Source of the DNA: Patescibacteria group bacterium
GTDB taxonomy: Bacteria; Patescibacteriota; WWE3; UBA101185; UBA10185
Length of the DNA: 38,020 nucleotides
Assembly (NCBI GenBank): GCA_016926555.1
Contig: JAFGOI010000005.1
Location: forward strand, 1 to 38,020
Direction of reading: 5' to 3'
The notes under the pieces were generated by a model, which made no database searches, was not told the DNA's origin, and saw nothing but the letters and a program-made list of their open reading frames with translations. Shown one piece after another: positions 7,065-14,961 of this stretch (the first letter of the stretch is position 1; each line of letters starts with the position of its first letter). Position numbers and translations under genes: made by a program.

Positions 7065-8971
7065 TCGTTGAGAGATCAGAAAGAAATCCCCTACTAAAAC
7101 CAGATAGCTCAAAACCTTGGGAGGCAGAAGCTGTTTTTAACGGATGCCCAGCGAAAAAGGGCCTTACGACCTATTTGTTATATAGGGCGCTTTCGTCTGC
7201 GCATTATAACAATTATGCGAAGACAACTATGAACCTGTCTACAATTGGAGTAGCTGAAAGTTGGGATGGGGTGCATTTTAAGAATAGGAAGCAATTAATA
7301 ATACCCGAGGAACCTTGGGAGAGATTTGGTTGCGAAGATCCAAGAGTTACTAAAATCGATAATAAATACTATATTTTTTATACGGCCTTATCACGATATC
7401 CATTTAATGCGGATGGAATAAAGGTTGGGGTTGCCATCACAAAGGATTTCAAGAAAATCCAGGAAAGGCATTTGGTTACTCCATTTAATGCGAAGGGCAT
7501 GGTATTGTTTCCCGATAAGATAGGCGATAGATATTGGGCGATCTTAACAGCTAATACAGATAGGCCTCCTTCCAAAATTTCGTTAGCGTCATTTGATACG
7601 GAGAGCGAAATGTGGTCGCGTGAGTATTGGGAAGACTGGTATAAGAATTTAGATACTCATACACTAACTTTGACTCGGCGAAAACAGGATCATGTAGAGG
7701 TAGGGGCGCCTCCTATAAAAACAAATCACGGGTGGCTACTTTTGTATTCGTATATTAAAAACTACAATACTCCTGTTGTATTGTTCACTATTGAGGCAGT
7801 ATTGTTGGATCTAGAGAATCCCCATAAGATTATTGCCCGAACTGAAATGCCTCTTTTAACTCCGGATGAGTATTATGAAAGAGTGGGGCTTGTCCCTAAC
7901 ATAGTATTTCCTTCGGGGGCAATGGTTAAAGGGGATATTATTTACTTATATTATGGGGCTACCGATACTACTATATGTTTAACTTATATCGAACTTTCTT
8001 CCCTTTTAGATAGAATGCTTGAAGATTATAAGACTGTTACCGTGATAAGAGGTAAGGAGAATCCAATTATTAAACCCGATAAGACACGAAATTGGGAGAG
8101 TTTTGGTACATTCAATCCAACAGCGATTTATTTGGAAAATAAAGTGAGGATTTTATACAGAGCTCAATCTAATGATTTTACATCTGCGCTTGGATATGCG
8201 GAGAGTTCAGATGGTGAGACAATAGATTATAAATCAGACGAACCGGTATATATACCAAGAGAGCCGTTTGAGAAAAAAGCCAAATCAGAAGGCTTTTCCG
8301 GATGTGAAGATCCAAGAATAACCTTGATGGACGATAAGATATATATGTGCTATACGGCGTATGATGGAGTGAATCCAACAAGAGTAGCATTATCCGAGAT
8401 TTCCAGGGAAGATTTTTTGAACAGGAACTGGAATTGGAGCCGCCCTATCTTAGTTACTCCTCCGGAGGATTATAACAAAGACGCATTGATATTTCCCGAG
8501 AAGGTAAATGGTCAGTATATGATAGTACATAGGAGCGGAGATGATATTGATTACTTTTTTAATGAGGATCTGAAGTTTGGGATTTATGGTTGGGCAGAGG
8601 AACATAGGTGGATAAATGTTAGGAAAGGTTGGTGGGACAGCAGGAAAGTGGGTGCCGCTTCAACTCCGATTAGAACAGATGCCGGATGGATATTTTTTTA
8701 TCACGGTGTTTCTGAAGATAATATTTATAGGGTTGGCGCCGTTTTATTAGATTTAAATGATCCGTTAAAAATAATAGGTAGAACAGATGTGCCTATTTTG
8801 GAGCCGGAGGCTCCTTATGAATTGGAGGGGAATGTTCCTAATGTTGTTTTTCCTTGCGGGAGTGTTTTAATTGGAGATTATATATATCTTTATTATGGAG
8901 GCGCGGATAAAGTTGTGGGTACAGCAAAATTTAGATTAAAAGAGTTGCTCGATATTATAAAGAGAGTTTAG
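7061..8971 (+). CDS. Tandem double-domain GH130 protein
   Basis: At 636 residues it is about twice the usual GH130 length. Domain 1 (about residues 1-325) has the catalytic-type motif GCEDPR with D93 and ends YYGATDTTI. Domain 2 (about 330-636) has NPIIKPD, ILYRAQ, GCEDPR with D417, FPEKVNG, TPIRTDAGW and YYGGADK. Both acid motifs are intact. Domain 2 is closer in pattern to the upstream single-domain protein (both keep the NWxWxxPxLVxPP segment), while domain 1 is more divergent and lacks FNPG, having FNGCP instead. Fused GH130 pairs are unusual as far as I know. The ATGA overlap with the preceding gene implies coupled synthesis and perhaps one complex. There is no export signal. Confidence 0.9.
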   Translation: MIVERSERNPLLKPDSSKPWEAEAVFNGCPAKKGLTTYLLYRALSSAHYNNYAKTTMNLSTIGVAESWDGVHFKNRKQLIIPEEPWERFGCEDPRVTKIDNKYYIFYTALSRYPFNADGIKVGVAITKDFKKIQERHLVTPFNAKGMVLFPDKIGDRYWAILTANTDRPPSKISLASFDTESEMWSREYWEDWYKNLDTHTLTLTRRKQDHVEVGAPPIKTNHGWLLLYSYIKNYNTPVVLFTIEAVLLDLENPHKIIARTEMPLLTPDEYYERVGLVPNIVFPSGAMVKGDIIYLYYGATDTTICLTYIELSSLLDRMLEDYKTVTVIRGKENPIIKPDKTRNWESFGTFNPTAIYLENKVRILYRAQSNDFTSALGYAESSDGETIDYKSDEPVYIPREPFEKKAKSEGFSGCEDPRITLMDDKIYMCYTAYDGVNPTRVALSEISREDFLNRNWNWSRPILVTPPEDYNKDALIFPEKVNGQYMIVHRSGDDIDYFFNEDLKFGIYGWAEEHRWINVRKGWWDSRKVGAASTPIRTDAGWIFFYHGVSEDNIYRVGAVLLDLNDPLKIIGRTDVPILEPEAPYELEGNVPNVVFPCGSVLIGDYIYLYYGGADKVVGTAKFRLKELLDIIKRV

Positions 8972-8992
8972 TGCGATCAGTCGTAGATCGTA
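8972..8992 (+). terminator. Weak hairpin after the GH130 pair
   Basis: TGCGATC (8972-8978) can pair with GATCGTA (8986-8992), with one G-U pair and a seven-base loop. It starts right after the stop codon. Only a short T-rich tail follows, so it is at best a weak terminator or an mRNA-stabilising hairpin. Confidence 0.3.
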
Positions 8993-9045
8993 TTTACTGA
9001 GGTTTTGTAACAGTATAAAGTTAATGTAAAAGTAAGAAAATAAAT

Positions 9046-9423
9046 ATGTTTGGTTTTTTTGGCGGAGCAAAATTTGAAAGATTATCGGAAGACGTAGTTC
9101 GTCCGTGGGGTTCTTTTCATGCGTTAGCTAAAGAGGAAGGGAAATGGTTTGTAAAGCTATTGAAGATTAGAAAAGGTGAAAGAATTAGTCTTCAGAAGCA
9201 TAAAAAACGAGAAGAAATGTGGTTTATCATCTCGGGAAAAGTAAAAGTACAGAAAGGAACGGATGTTTTCAATTTAGGGCGGGGTGAGAGCGTTTTTATT
9301 GAAAAGGAAGAATTGCATAGATTAAAAGGGTTGACAGACGCAGAATTTATTGAAGTTTCACTTGGGGATTTTGACGAGGATGATGAGGTTCGTTTGGAAG
9401 ATGATTACGGACGGGTCGGTTAG
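9046..9423 (+). CDS. Mannose-6-phosphate isomerase type II-like cupin
   Basis: The 125-residue single cupin corresponds to the C-terminal isomerase part of bifunctional ManC/AlgA-type enzymes. It opens with the family hallmark RPWGSF, has metal ligands Q50, H52, E57 and H91, and ends VRLEDDYGR, another hallmark of that domain. It would interconvert mannose-6-phosphate and fructose-6-phosphate in the cytoplasm. It lies 74 bases after the GH130 pair, which release mannose or mannose-1-phosphate, so a mannose-recycling or mannan-building role is a reasonable inference. No phosphomannomutase or guanylyltransferase is in the window to complete the route. Confidence 0.85.
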   Translation: MFGFFGGAKFERLSEDVVRPWGSFHALAKEEGKWFVKLLKIRKGERISLQKHKKREEMWFIISGKVKVQKGTDVFNLGRGESVFIEKEELHRLKGLTDAEFIEVSLGDFDEDDEVRLEDDYGRVG

Positions 9424-9445
9424 TGTAGTGTGATAGTATTAATAT

Positions 9446-9784
9446 ATGATAAAAGGTTTGATTGAATCTAAAAAAGAACTTGAGAAGTTGCTCGGGGAGA
9501 ATTCTTCTGAAACTGATTGGGTAGGAGAAACTAACTGGTTTAACGCGCAGATTAAGCACCTTCAACATGAGAGAGAGGTTCATCTGATTGTTACACTAGC
9601 CGTTGGTTTATCTGGGCTGATATCTATATATGTAAGTTTATTTAAACCTATAATTTGGCTATTAGTTTTGGATATCATTTTCTTAGTTTTGTTCGCCGCT
9701 TATATTTTTCATTACCGATACTTAGAGAATGAAACCCAACGCTGGTATTCACTTTTAAGAAGACTGAAAGAAAAGGTTTCCTAA
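9446..9784 (+). CDS. Small membrane protein with two helices
   Basis: The 112-residue protein has a soluble helical N-terminus (residues 1-47), two closely spaced transmembrane helices (about 48-66 and 68-88) and a charged helical tail. The gene starts 22 bases after the cupin gene. A weak -10-like TAGTAT ends six bases before the ATG. No family is recognised. Confidence 0.65.
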   Translation: MIKGLIESKKELEKLLGENSSETDWVGETNWFNAQIKHLQHEREVHLIVTLAVGLSGLISIYVSLFKPIIWLLVLDIIFLVLFAAYIFHYRYLENETQRWYSLLRRLKEKVS

Positions 9785-9850
9785 AATATCCCAGGTCAAG
9801 TTTATATAGATAAATGTATAAGCTCAAGATGTGTATTTCCTGTAAAATAA

Positions 9851-10459
9851 CTATTTTGCGGCTAAAGCAACACCAAGAGCGATCTGCATATTGTTTGTAA
9901 AAGATGCAGAATCAGATTCTTCCAGATTTCGCGTCATTTCACTAAAGTAATAAGAAAGCTGTCCTTTGATTTTGGCGACATCTTCAAATTCAATGCCTTC
10001 ACTTTCAGTATCTTCTGTAAGAAATTGTACTGTGGGTATTCTATCACCTGCTAGGCAGACACCGAGTGCAGCTTCTATCCGATTTACTGCAGTATTATTA
10101 TCTTCCATATCCAAAGCACCTCTAATTTCTTGGAAATGTGCCGACAAATCACCTGCGACCGCGTCTGGATTAGGTGAATTCCCGATACCCTCGCTAGAGG
10201 TTCCCGTGGTGAGAAATATTACAGTTGCCTTGTGCGCTCCTGCCAGTGCAACGCCCATTGAAGTTTTTAGAGTTCTTACAAATGAACCAGAGTTGCCCTG
10301 TTCTAGATCGTCCTTCATTTCCGCAAAGTAGGCGCGTAACTTGTCTTCGACTTCTTCTTGGGAGGCGTGTTCTATACCGCCACTTGAAGTACCTTCTGTA
10401 AGGTATTTAATTACCTGTTCTCTACCAGAACTTTTTATTTGTTCATCTGATCTGTGCAT
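9851..10459 (-). CDS. Three-repeat protein of unknown family
   Basis: The 202-residue soluble protein is built almost wholly of three diverged repeats of about 62 residues (residues 14-76, 77-140 and 141-202). Each repeat reads: a strand ending FLT or YLT, a TSSxGI-type loop, a helix ending YFxEM or HFxEI, then a helix ending ALGVxLA or SMGVALA. Shared anchors are LTEGTSSGGIE, LTTGTSSEGIG and LTEDTESEGIE. There is no signal peptide or membrane segment. I know no family with this pattern. It lies alone between a convergent gene and a divergent DUF2330 gene. A -10-like TATATT is nine bases before its ATG. Confidence 0.75.
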   Translation of the reverse strand: MHRSDEQIKSSGREQVIKYLTEGTSSGGIEHASQEEVEDKLRAYFAEMKDDLEQGNSGSFVRTLKTSMGVALAGAHKATVIFLTTGTSSEGIGNSPNPDAVAGDLSAHFQEIRGALDMEDNNTAVNRIEAALGVCLAGDRIPTVQFLTEDTESEGIEFEDVAKIKGQLSYYFSEMTRNLEESDSASFTNNMQIALGVALAAK

Positions 10460-10511
10460 AATGAGTTAAATATAGTCTAGATTATGTTTTAGGTAAAGGA
10501 GTTAAAAAACA

Positions 10512-10540
10512 TGGACAACATAGCGATATCCTCATACAAT
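10512..10540 (+). promoter_or_regulatory. Promoter of the DUF2330-LamG gene
   Basis: TGGACA (10512-10517), a 17-base spacer and TACAAT (10535-10540) match the consensus at five of six positions each. The ATG at 10548 is seven bases after the -10, so the mRNA should be leaderless. Confidence 0.7.
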
Positions 10541-10547
10541 AGACAAG

Positions 10548-12401
10548 ATGAATAAAAAACATCTGCCCCTGATATTTTTTACACTTTCATTTTTCTTAGC
10601 GTTTGGTTCTTTTTCCAGCAGACCTGCATTAGCTGATGGAATGGTTCTACCTCCTTCTAATAGGTATATATATGAGACAGAGCAGAAAGCGGTAATCTGG
10701 TATGACGAAAAAACTCAAAGGGAAACTCTAGTGTTATCAATATCCTTTGAAGGTGACGCCGAAGATTTCGCGTGGGTTGTACCTGTACCTAGCAAACCGG
10801 AAGTTGAGAAAGCCAGGAATGAGTTATTTTTGGCTTTGGAAGAGCTGACTGCTCCAACAGTGAGTAGAGTGCAGTATGATACCGGCTATAAACTTATGGC
10901 ACCCGAGGCCAGCGATAATGCTGTCACAGTAGTAGAAAGTAAGGAAATTGGCTATTACCATATAGATGTTTTAAGTTCTACGGATGCTGGGGAACTGGCA
11001 AAATGGCTATCCGATAATGACTATCACTATCCTGAAAAATATTCATATGTTCTTGAAGATTATATGGGAGATACTTGGCATTTTGTTGCAGTTAAAGTAA
11101 ATCAGTCAAAATCTGGTGATTATGTAAGTGGCCAGTTGAACTCTGGTAATGCTACGCCATTAAAAATTAGTTTTGGATCGGAGCGGATTTTCTATCCTAT
11201 GAAAATATCCGGGGTTCTTTCGCAGGAAGGGTCACCGGAAGTTGATACCGGCTATGATAGGCGGGGAGTTGATCCGACGTATATAGACAGTCCGCGGCAT
11301 AAATACCTTGTGTTTGATGGTAATGATGATTACGTCTCACTTCCACGTATGAATTTGAATGGCTACGAGACTTACACCCTGGAAATGTGGGTCAAACCTG
11401 ATGATTTTCTACAAGAAAACGGATGGCGGAAAAGGCTTGCTTCGTTTGCGGATTTAGATTTAGCACTATACGAAACTAACGCTTTTTCGTTTTATTCAAC
11501 AAGTTATGGTAGCTATATTACTTCATCAAACTATACTCCCGGGAGGTGGTATCACTTAGCACTTGTAAAAAGCACGGAGACATCCGGGGATAAAACCACA
11601 TCGCCGAGATTATATTATGAAGATACAGAGTATGATTATAATGACCGAGAAATGATGTATCCGTCTCAGCCCCCGATTAGACAAACTCCAAAATATACAT
11701 TGTACATAAACGGAGAGGAGGTTACCACTTTTAGAGGAGGTATAACCAATCATTCTATCGAAAGCACTCTTTTAGGCGTAGGTGTTAGAAATACTGACAG
11801 CACATATAGAGGTCACTTTAAAGGAAGTATGGATGAACTTAGAGTTTGGAGTGTGGCCAGAACTTCAGACGAAATTGTGGCAAATATGAACAAGCATATT
11901 TCCGGATCATTACCCGGATTAGTTGGTTATTGGGATTTTAATGGGTATGGGGAAAATATAGTCGATTCAAGTTTATATGCTCGTCACGGGAAATTGATGA
12001 AAATGGTGTACTCGCCCCAAGTCAATACAGCAAATAAGAGAGTTCAAGTAGAGTTATATGTGTTCTCAAAAGACAAAACTGCTATACCTGGATATTCTAC
12101 AACATACGCAGGTTGGTTAAACGCAGATAAGATAGAAAACTTGGCAAGTGACCCCGAAGATGGCCCCTGGATGGATGTAAGCAACAGCGCTTGGCTGACC
12201 AAAATGTCTAGATCCATGCTTCAATCTGAGATGACGGAGGATATATTTGTCAAAACCGCAGAAGATAATACGATTGTAGGCTCGGGTTCAGGTAAGTTAT
12301 CATTTATGACTCCGTTGAAGGGGACCTTATTCTTTGTTCCCATTGCAGTTGAAATTTTGTTGATTATTCGCTGGAAGCGAAAAAAGAAAGAAAAAAATTA
12401 A
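10548..12401 (+). CDS. Secreted, anchored DUF2330 protein with an inserted LamG domain
   Basis: The 617-residue protein has a signal peptide at residues 1-29 (cleavage probably after ALA). It then starts the DUF2330 domain DGMVLPPSNRYIYETEQKAV, with FAWVVPVPSKPEV following. At about residue 250 a LamG/concanavalin-like domain begins (YLVFDGNDDYVSLP, YTLEMWVKP, YTLYINGEEV, GSMDELRVWSVART) and runs to WDFNGYGENIVDSS near 480. The DUF2330 fold then resumes (VQVELYVFSKDK, YAGWLNADKI). A C-terminal helix (about 590-606) and a KRKKKEKN tail anchor it. The LamG is therefore an insertion inside DUF2330, not an appended module. A carbohydrate- or protein-binding surface role is inferred. It is in an operon with the next gene. 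Confidence 0.9.
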   Translation: MNKKHLPLIFFTLSFFLAFGSFSSRPALADGMVLPPSNRYIYETEQKAVIWYDEKTQRETLVLSISFEGDAEDFAWVVPVPSKPEVEKARNELFLALEELTAPTVSRVQYDTGYKLMAPEASDNAVTVVESKEIGYYHIDVLSSTDAGELAKWLSDNDYHYPEKYSYVLEDYMGDTWHFVAVKVNQSKSGDYVSGQLNSGNATPLKISFGSERIFYPMKISGVLSQEGSPEVDTGYDRRGVDPTYIDSPRHKYLVFDGNDDYVSLPRMNLNGYETYTLEMWVKPDDFLQENGWRKRLASFADLDLALYETNAFSFYSTSYGSYITSSNYTPGRWYHLALVKSTETSGDKTTSPRLYYEDTEYDYNDREMMYPSQPPIRQTPKYTLYINGEEVTTFRGGITNHSIESTLLGVGVRNTDSTYRGHFKGSMDELRVWSVARTSDEIVANMNKHISGSLPGLVGYWDFNGYGENIVDSSLYARHGKLMKMVYSPQVNTANKRVQVELYVFSKDKTAIPGYSTTYAGWLNADKIENLASDPEDGPWMDVSNSAWLTKMSRSMLQSEMTEDIFVKTAEDNTIVGSGSGKLSFMTPLKGTLFFVPIAVEILLIIRWKRKKKEKN

Positions 12402-12414
12402 ATAAGGAGATTTT

Positions 12415-13119
12415 ATGGAATCGAAAACAGCAACTTTACTTCCGAAAGAAGATATATATGTTCCACCCTATCCCTATCCGGATTATGATGTATATGGTTT
12501 GATTGTTCGGCTTATTTTCCTTTTTCTTGGGTTATTAACGCTAGCAGCTATCGGGTATGTTATTTATATGGTTTTGCGAAAGCGCGACTCGAAGGTTTCC
12601 ACAAAGAGGTGTGTTGAAAGATTTTACTTTTATCTCGGTAGTTTTGTAAGTTTGTTTATTCTTAGCTGGGCTATAGCTGATTTAATTAGGGTGTTTTTTG
12701 ATTATTGGAATGACTACGGTTTTCCCTTTTTAGAAGCTGCGAAAAATAGCTACTACTACCGCAGGTTCGTATCTAAGCTGTCTTATCGGATGGCTTCTTT
12801 GCTTGTTGCAGTGCCGTTTTATTTATTCCACTGGAGCAGAGCTGAAAAAGTTGAGGATTTAATTGAAAAGGAAACCGGAGAAAAACAAGATGGGGGCAAC
12901 AATGCAGTCAAACACTACTGTTTATCTGTTATGGGTATAAGCGGGATTGTATCTTTTAGTACCTTCGGGTGGTTTGCGTATACACTTTTTATGCTGTTGT
13001 TATTAGGTGAGTCAGGAAAGACTATAGAACTGCTTACATCTGCTGTATACGGAGTCGTATATGGTGTTGTGTGGTTTTTGCATTTTAGACTGCTGAATAA
13101 TAAAGATATTAGCAGGTAG
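12415..13119 (+). CDS. Polytopic membrane protein, partner of the DUF2330 protein
   Basis: The 234-residue protein has a proline/tyrosine-rich N-terminal segment (YVPPYPYPDYDVYG) and five or so transmembrane helices (about 28-52, 68-90, 120-138, 165-190 and 196-220). An AAGGAG ribosome site (12404-12409) is five bases before the ATG and thirteen bases separate it from the DUF2330 gene, so the two are one operon. It may belong with small DUF5671-like membrane proteins of Patescibacteria, but I cannot confirm this. Confidence 0.75.
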   Translation: MESKTATLLPKEDIYVPPYPYPDYDVYGLIVRLIFLFLGLLTLAAIGYVIYMVLRKRDSKVSTKRCVERFYFYLGSFVSLFILSWAIADLIRVFFDYWNDYGFPFLEAAKNSYYYRRFVSKLSYRMASLLVAVPFYLFHWSRAEKVEDLIEKETGEKQDGGNNAVKHYCLSVMGISGIVSFSTFGWFAYTLFMLLLLGESGKTIELLTSAVYGVVYGVVWFLHFRLLNNKDISR

Positions 13120-13183
13120 TCGACTTATGCTTACAGTTTTGGGTAATTATAGATTGAAATAAGTTTTAGTACGTTAATACGTG

Positions 13184-14680
13184 CTAGGGTTCAATCCTAT
13201 AAATTCTAACTACAGTATTCCCTTCAGCGTCTTCTATTTTGTGCACGGTTTCTTTGTTCTTTATCTGAGGAAATTTGTAATCATACTGAAGTGAAAGAGG
13301 CCTTTTTATACCAATTGCGTAATAACCCCCACTGCTGCTTTTTTCCGCGTCCATATAAAAGCCATCAATTCTATCTTCATTTGTAATGTAGCCGAAGTCT
13401 TCTCCATTTAACCTATTTTGTTCATTTATAAACTCATTTATTTCCTTCCAGTATCTTTTATGAGGGAAACCTGTTCTGTGCCTGATGTTATCCGAGTGCT
13501 CGTATTTCTTTGTTTTTAGTCCCAGTATATTTTCACTTTCCATTGGGTATTCAGTTGTTGGGTCAACAAAAAGTAAATACGATTGGTAGAAGAAGAATGC
13601 AAGAAATAATGTGATTAGCGCAGTGATTGGAATCTTTAATTTCCGTGGAGATTTTTTAATAACTTTTTCGACACCTATTCCAACGAGGACGACTAGAGGT
13701 ATGAAAATGTTGTAAAAGTGCAAGCCGGAGTAGTTAACGAAAAACCTGAAAATAACAAAAACAGCAATAAACCAGATCGCAAATAGATAGTGCTTTTTTG
13801 CTTTGAGAAGTCCGATCGCTCCGAAAACTAAGTAAAACCAAATGGTAAAAAAGGGATTATAAAGCTTAAATTGACCAAGATCTGGTCTTTTGCTAAAGGG
13901 TAATCCCAAACCCACAATGGAATTCAGATACTCCATATTAGCCGGAGAACCTTTTTGGTACGAGATATAGGGGATCATAAAGGGTGACAAAATAAGGAGT
14001 ACAAGTATTATGTTAGAAAAAATCAGTGCAGCTTTAGCAATGTCTGGCTGTTCCTTATCCAAAAGGTATTCAACCACTAGTGTAAGAATTGGTATGAGAA
14101 TATAAAGCGCGTCCCAATGAGATAAAAAAGACAGACAGAACATTAAAGAGCCCAGCAGACTTTTTACTAGATAGGTTTTGATTGGAAGGCCTTTATCCCT
14201 CAGAAAACTGAAGAAATAAAGCGCTGAAAATGAGAAAAAGAGATTCAGGTTTTGGTATTGTGCAACTCTGCCATATCCGGCTATTAAGCCATTAGTCGCA
14301 AGCAAAAATGCTGATATAAAAGCCGCGAATTTACTAGATGTAAGTCTATATACTAGTAGATAGAAAATAATTATTGCTCCGGTGCTAAATAATGCAAATG
14401 GAAGTCTTTGCGCGAATTCGTTGCTATAGTTACCTACTAGTGTGTATGGTATAAAACCAACTAGAATCTGCATGGGGCCTTTTCTTTGCTTAAGTAAAAA
14501 TTCCCAGTGGGATAAGTGAGAATCAACTCCATATCCTCTGTAAAAGAAAGTTCCGGGTTCATCGGAAATATAATTGGAGTAGCCAAGGTTCATGAATCGG
14601 AGTGATAGTGTGATAGCTAGTAGTAAAAAAAGGGGAATCCTTTCGAAGTGTTTCGTAATGAACTGTTTCATGTATGACAT
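13184..14680 (-). CDS. GT-C glycosyltransferase, GT39/ArnT (PMT-like) family
   Basis: The 498-residue protein has about eleven transmembrane helices. The first outer loop carries D40-E41 (ISDEPG), the acidic pair expected of lipid-phosphate-sugar-dependent GT-C enzymes such as protein O-mannosyltransferases and ArnT. RKGPMQILVG and AQRLPFALFS follow, both typical of the family. A soluble C-terminal domain begins near residue 375. It would transfer a sugar from a polyprenyl phosphate carrier to an outside acceptor (protein or lipid). The frameshifted small gene ends four bases upstream of its start. Mannose supply from the GH130/cupin group is a possible link but is not shown. Confidence 0.85.
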   Translation of the reverse strand: MSYMKQFITKHFERIPLFLLLAITLSLRFMNLGYSNYISDEPGTFFYRGYGVDSHLSHWEFLLKQRKGPMQILVGFIPYTLVGNYSNEFAQRLPFALFSTGAIIIFYLLVYRLTSSKFAAFISAFLLATNGLIAGYGRVAQYQNLNLFFSFSALYFFSFLRDKGLPIKTYLVKSLLGSLMFCLSFLSHWDALYILIPILTLVVEYLLDKEQPDIAKAALIFSNIILVLLILSPFMIPYISYQKGSPANMEYLNSIVGLGLPFSKRPDLGQFKLYNPFFTIWFYLVFGAIGLLKAKKHYLFAIWFIAVFVIFRFFVNYSGLHFYNIFIPLVVLVGIGVEKVIKKSPRKLKIPITALITLFLAFFFYQSYLLFVDPTTEYPMESENILGLKTKKYEHSDNIRHRTGFPHKRYWKEINEFINEQNRLNGEDFGYITNEDRIDGFYMDAEKSSSGGYYAIGIKRPLSLQYDYKFPQIKNKETVHKIEDAEGNTVVRIYRIEP

Positions 14681-14684
14681 TTTA

Positions 14685-14919
14685 TCACTTGCTTATGTCT
14701 TTATTGTTGGGTTTTTTAGTAATGAGTTTAAAAGCTATAAACGTGAAAATTACAAGCCAAGTACCGCCATCTCCTAATGGTTTGTATCCGTCTGCATGGT
14801 TGCAGAATAACCCAAACCTGAAATCAACTTTTTGAAAACATCTGATAAATGAACAGTATTATAAAAAATGTCGTGAAGACCACAAAGAAAATTGACGGAG
14901 TTTGTGGGGAGTTGTTCAT
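14685..14919 (-). pseudogene. Frameshifted small two-helix membrane protein gene
   Basis: The ATG at 14919 follows AAAAGGAG (14923-14930). The frame reads MNNSPQTPSIFFVVFTTFF then IILFIYQMFSKS and stops at TGA 14824-14826. The +1 frame continues with no stop: DFRFGLFCNHADGYKPLGDG, then GTWLVIFTFIAFKLI, and ends at TGA 14685-14687, four bases before the glycosyltransferase ATG. The change of frame falls at a run of five A (minus strand, 14829-14833) just before the TGA. One base fewer there gives a single ORF of about 77 residues with two transmembrane helices. This could be a sequencing error, a real mutation or programmed +1 frameshifting. No family is recognised. Confidence 0.6.
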
Positions 14920-14922
14920 ACG

Positions 14923-14941
14923 CTCCTTTTATCACAAGGAG
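14923..14941 (-). promoter_or_regulatory. Hairpin that would bury a ribosome-binding site
   Basis: CTCCTT and AAGGAG form a perfect six-base-pair stem with a seven-base loop. On the minus strand the 3' arm is the Shine-Dalgarno of the small frameshifted gene at 14919. It lies 21 bases after the GIDE-LemA stop and has no U-run, so translational control or insulation from upstream reading is more likely than termination. Confidence 0.4.
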
Positions 14942-14961
14942 CAGAAGTGAAAAATTGCGTG

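Noticed and set aside
13167-13186. Bidirectional terminator between convergent genes
   Set aside because: TAGTACGT/ACGTGCTA pair with one G-U, but no T-run follows on either strand and the repeat overlaps the stop of the minus gene.
13184-13200. tRNA T-arm-like GGTTCAATCC
   Set aside because: It is the end of the glycosyltransferase gene (codons for RIEP and stop); no cloverleaf can be drawn.
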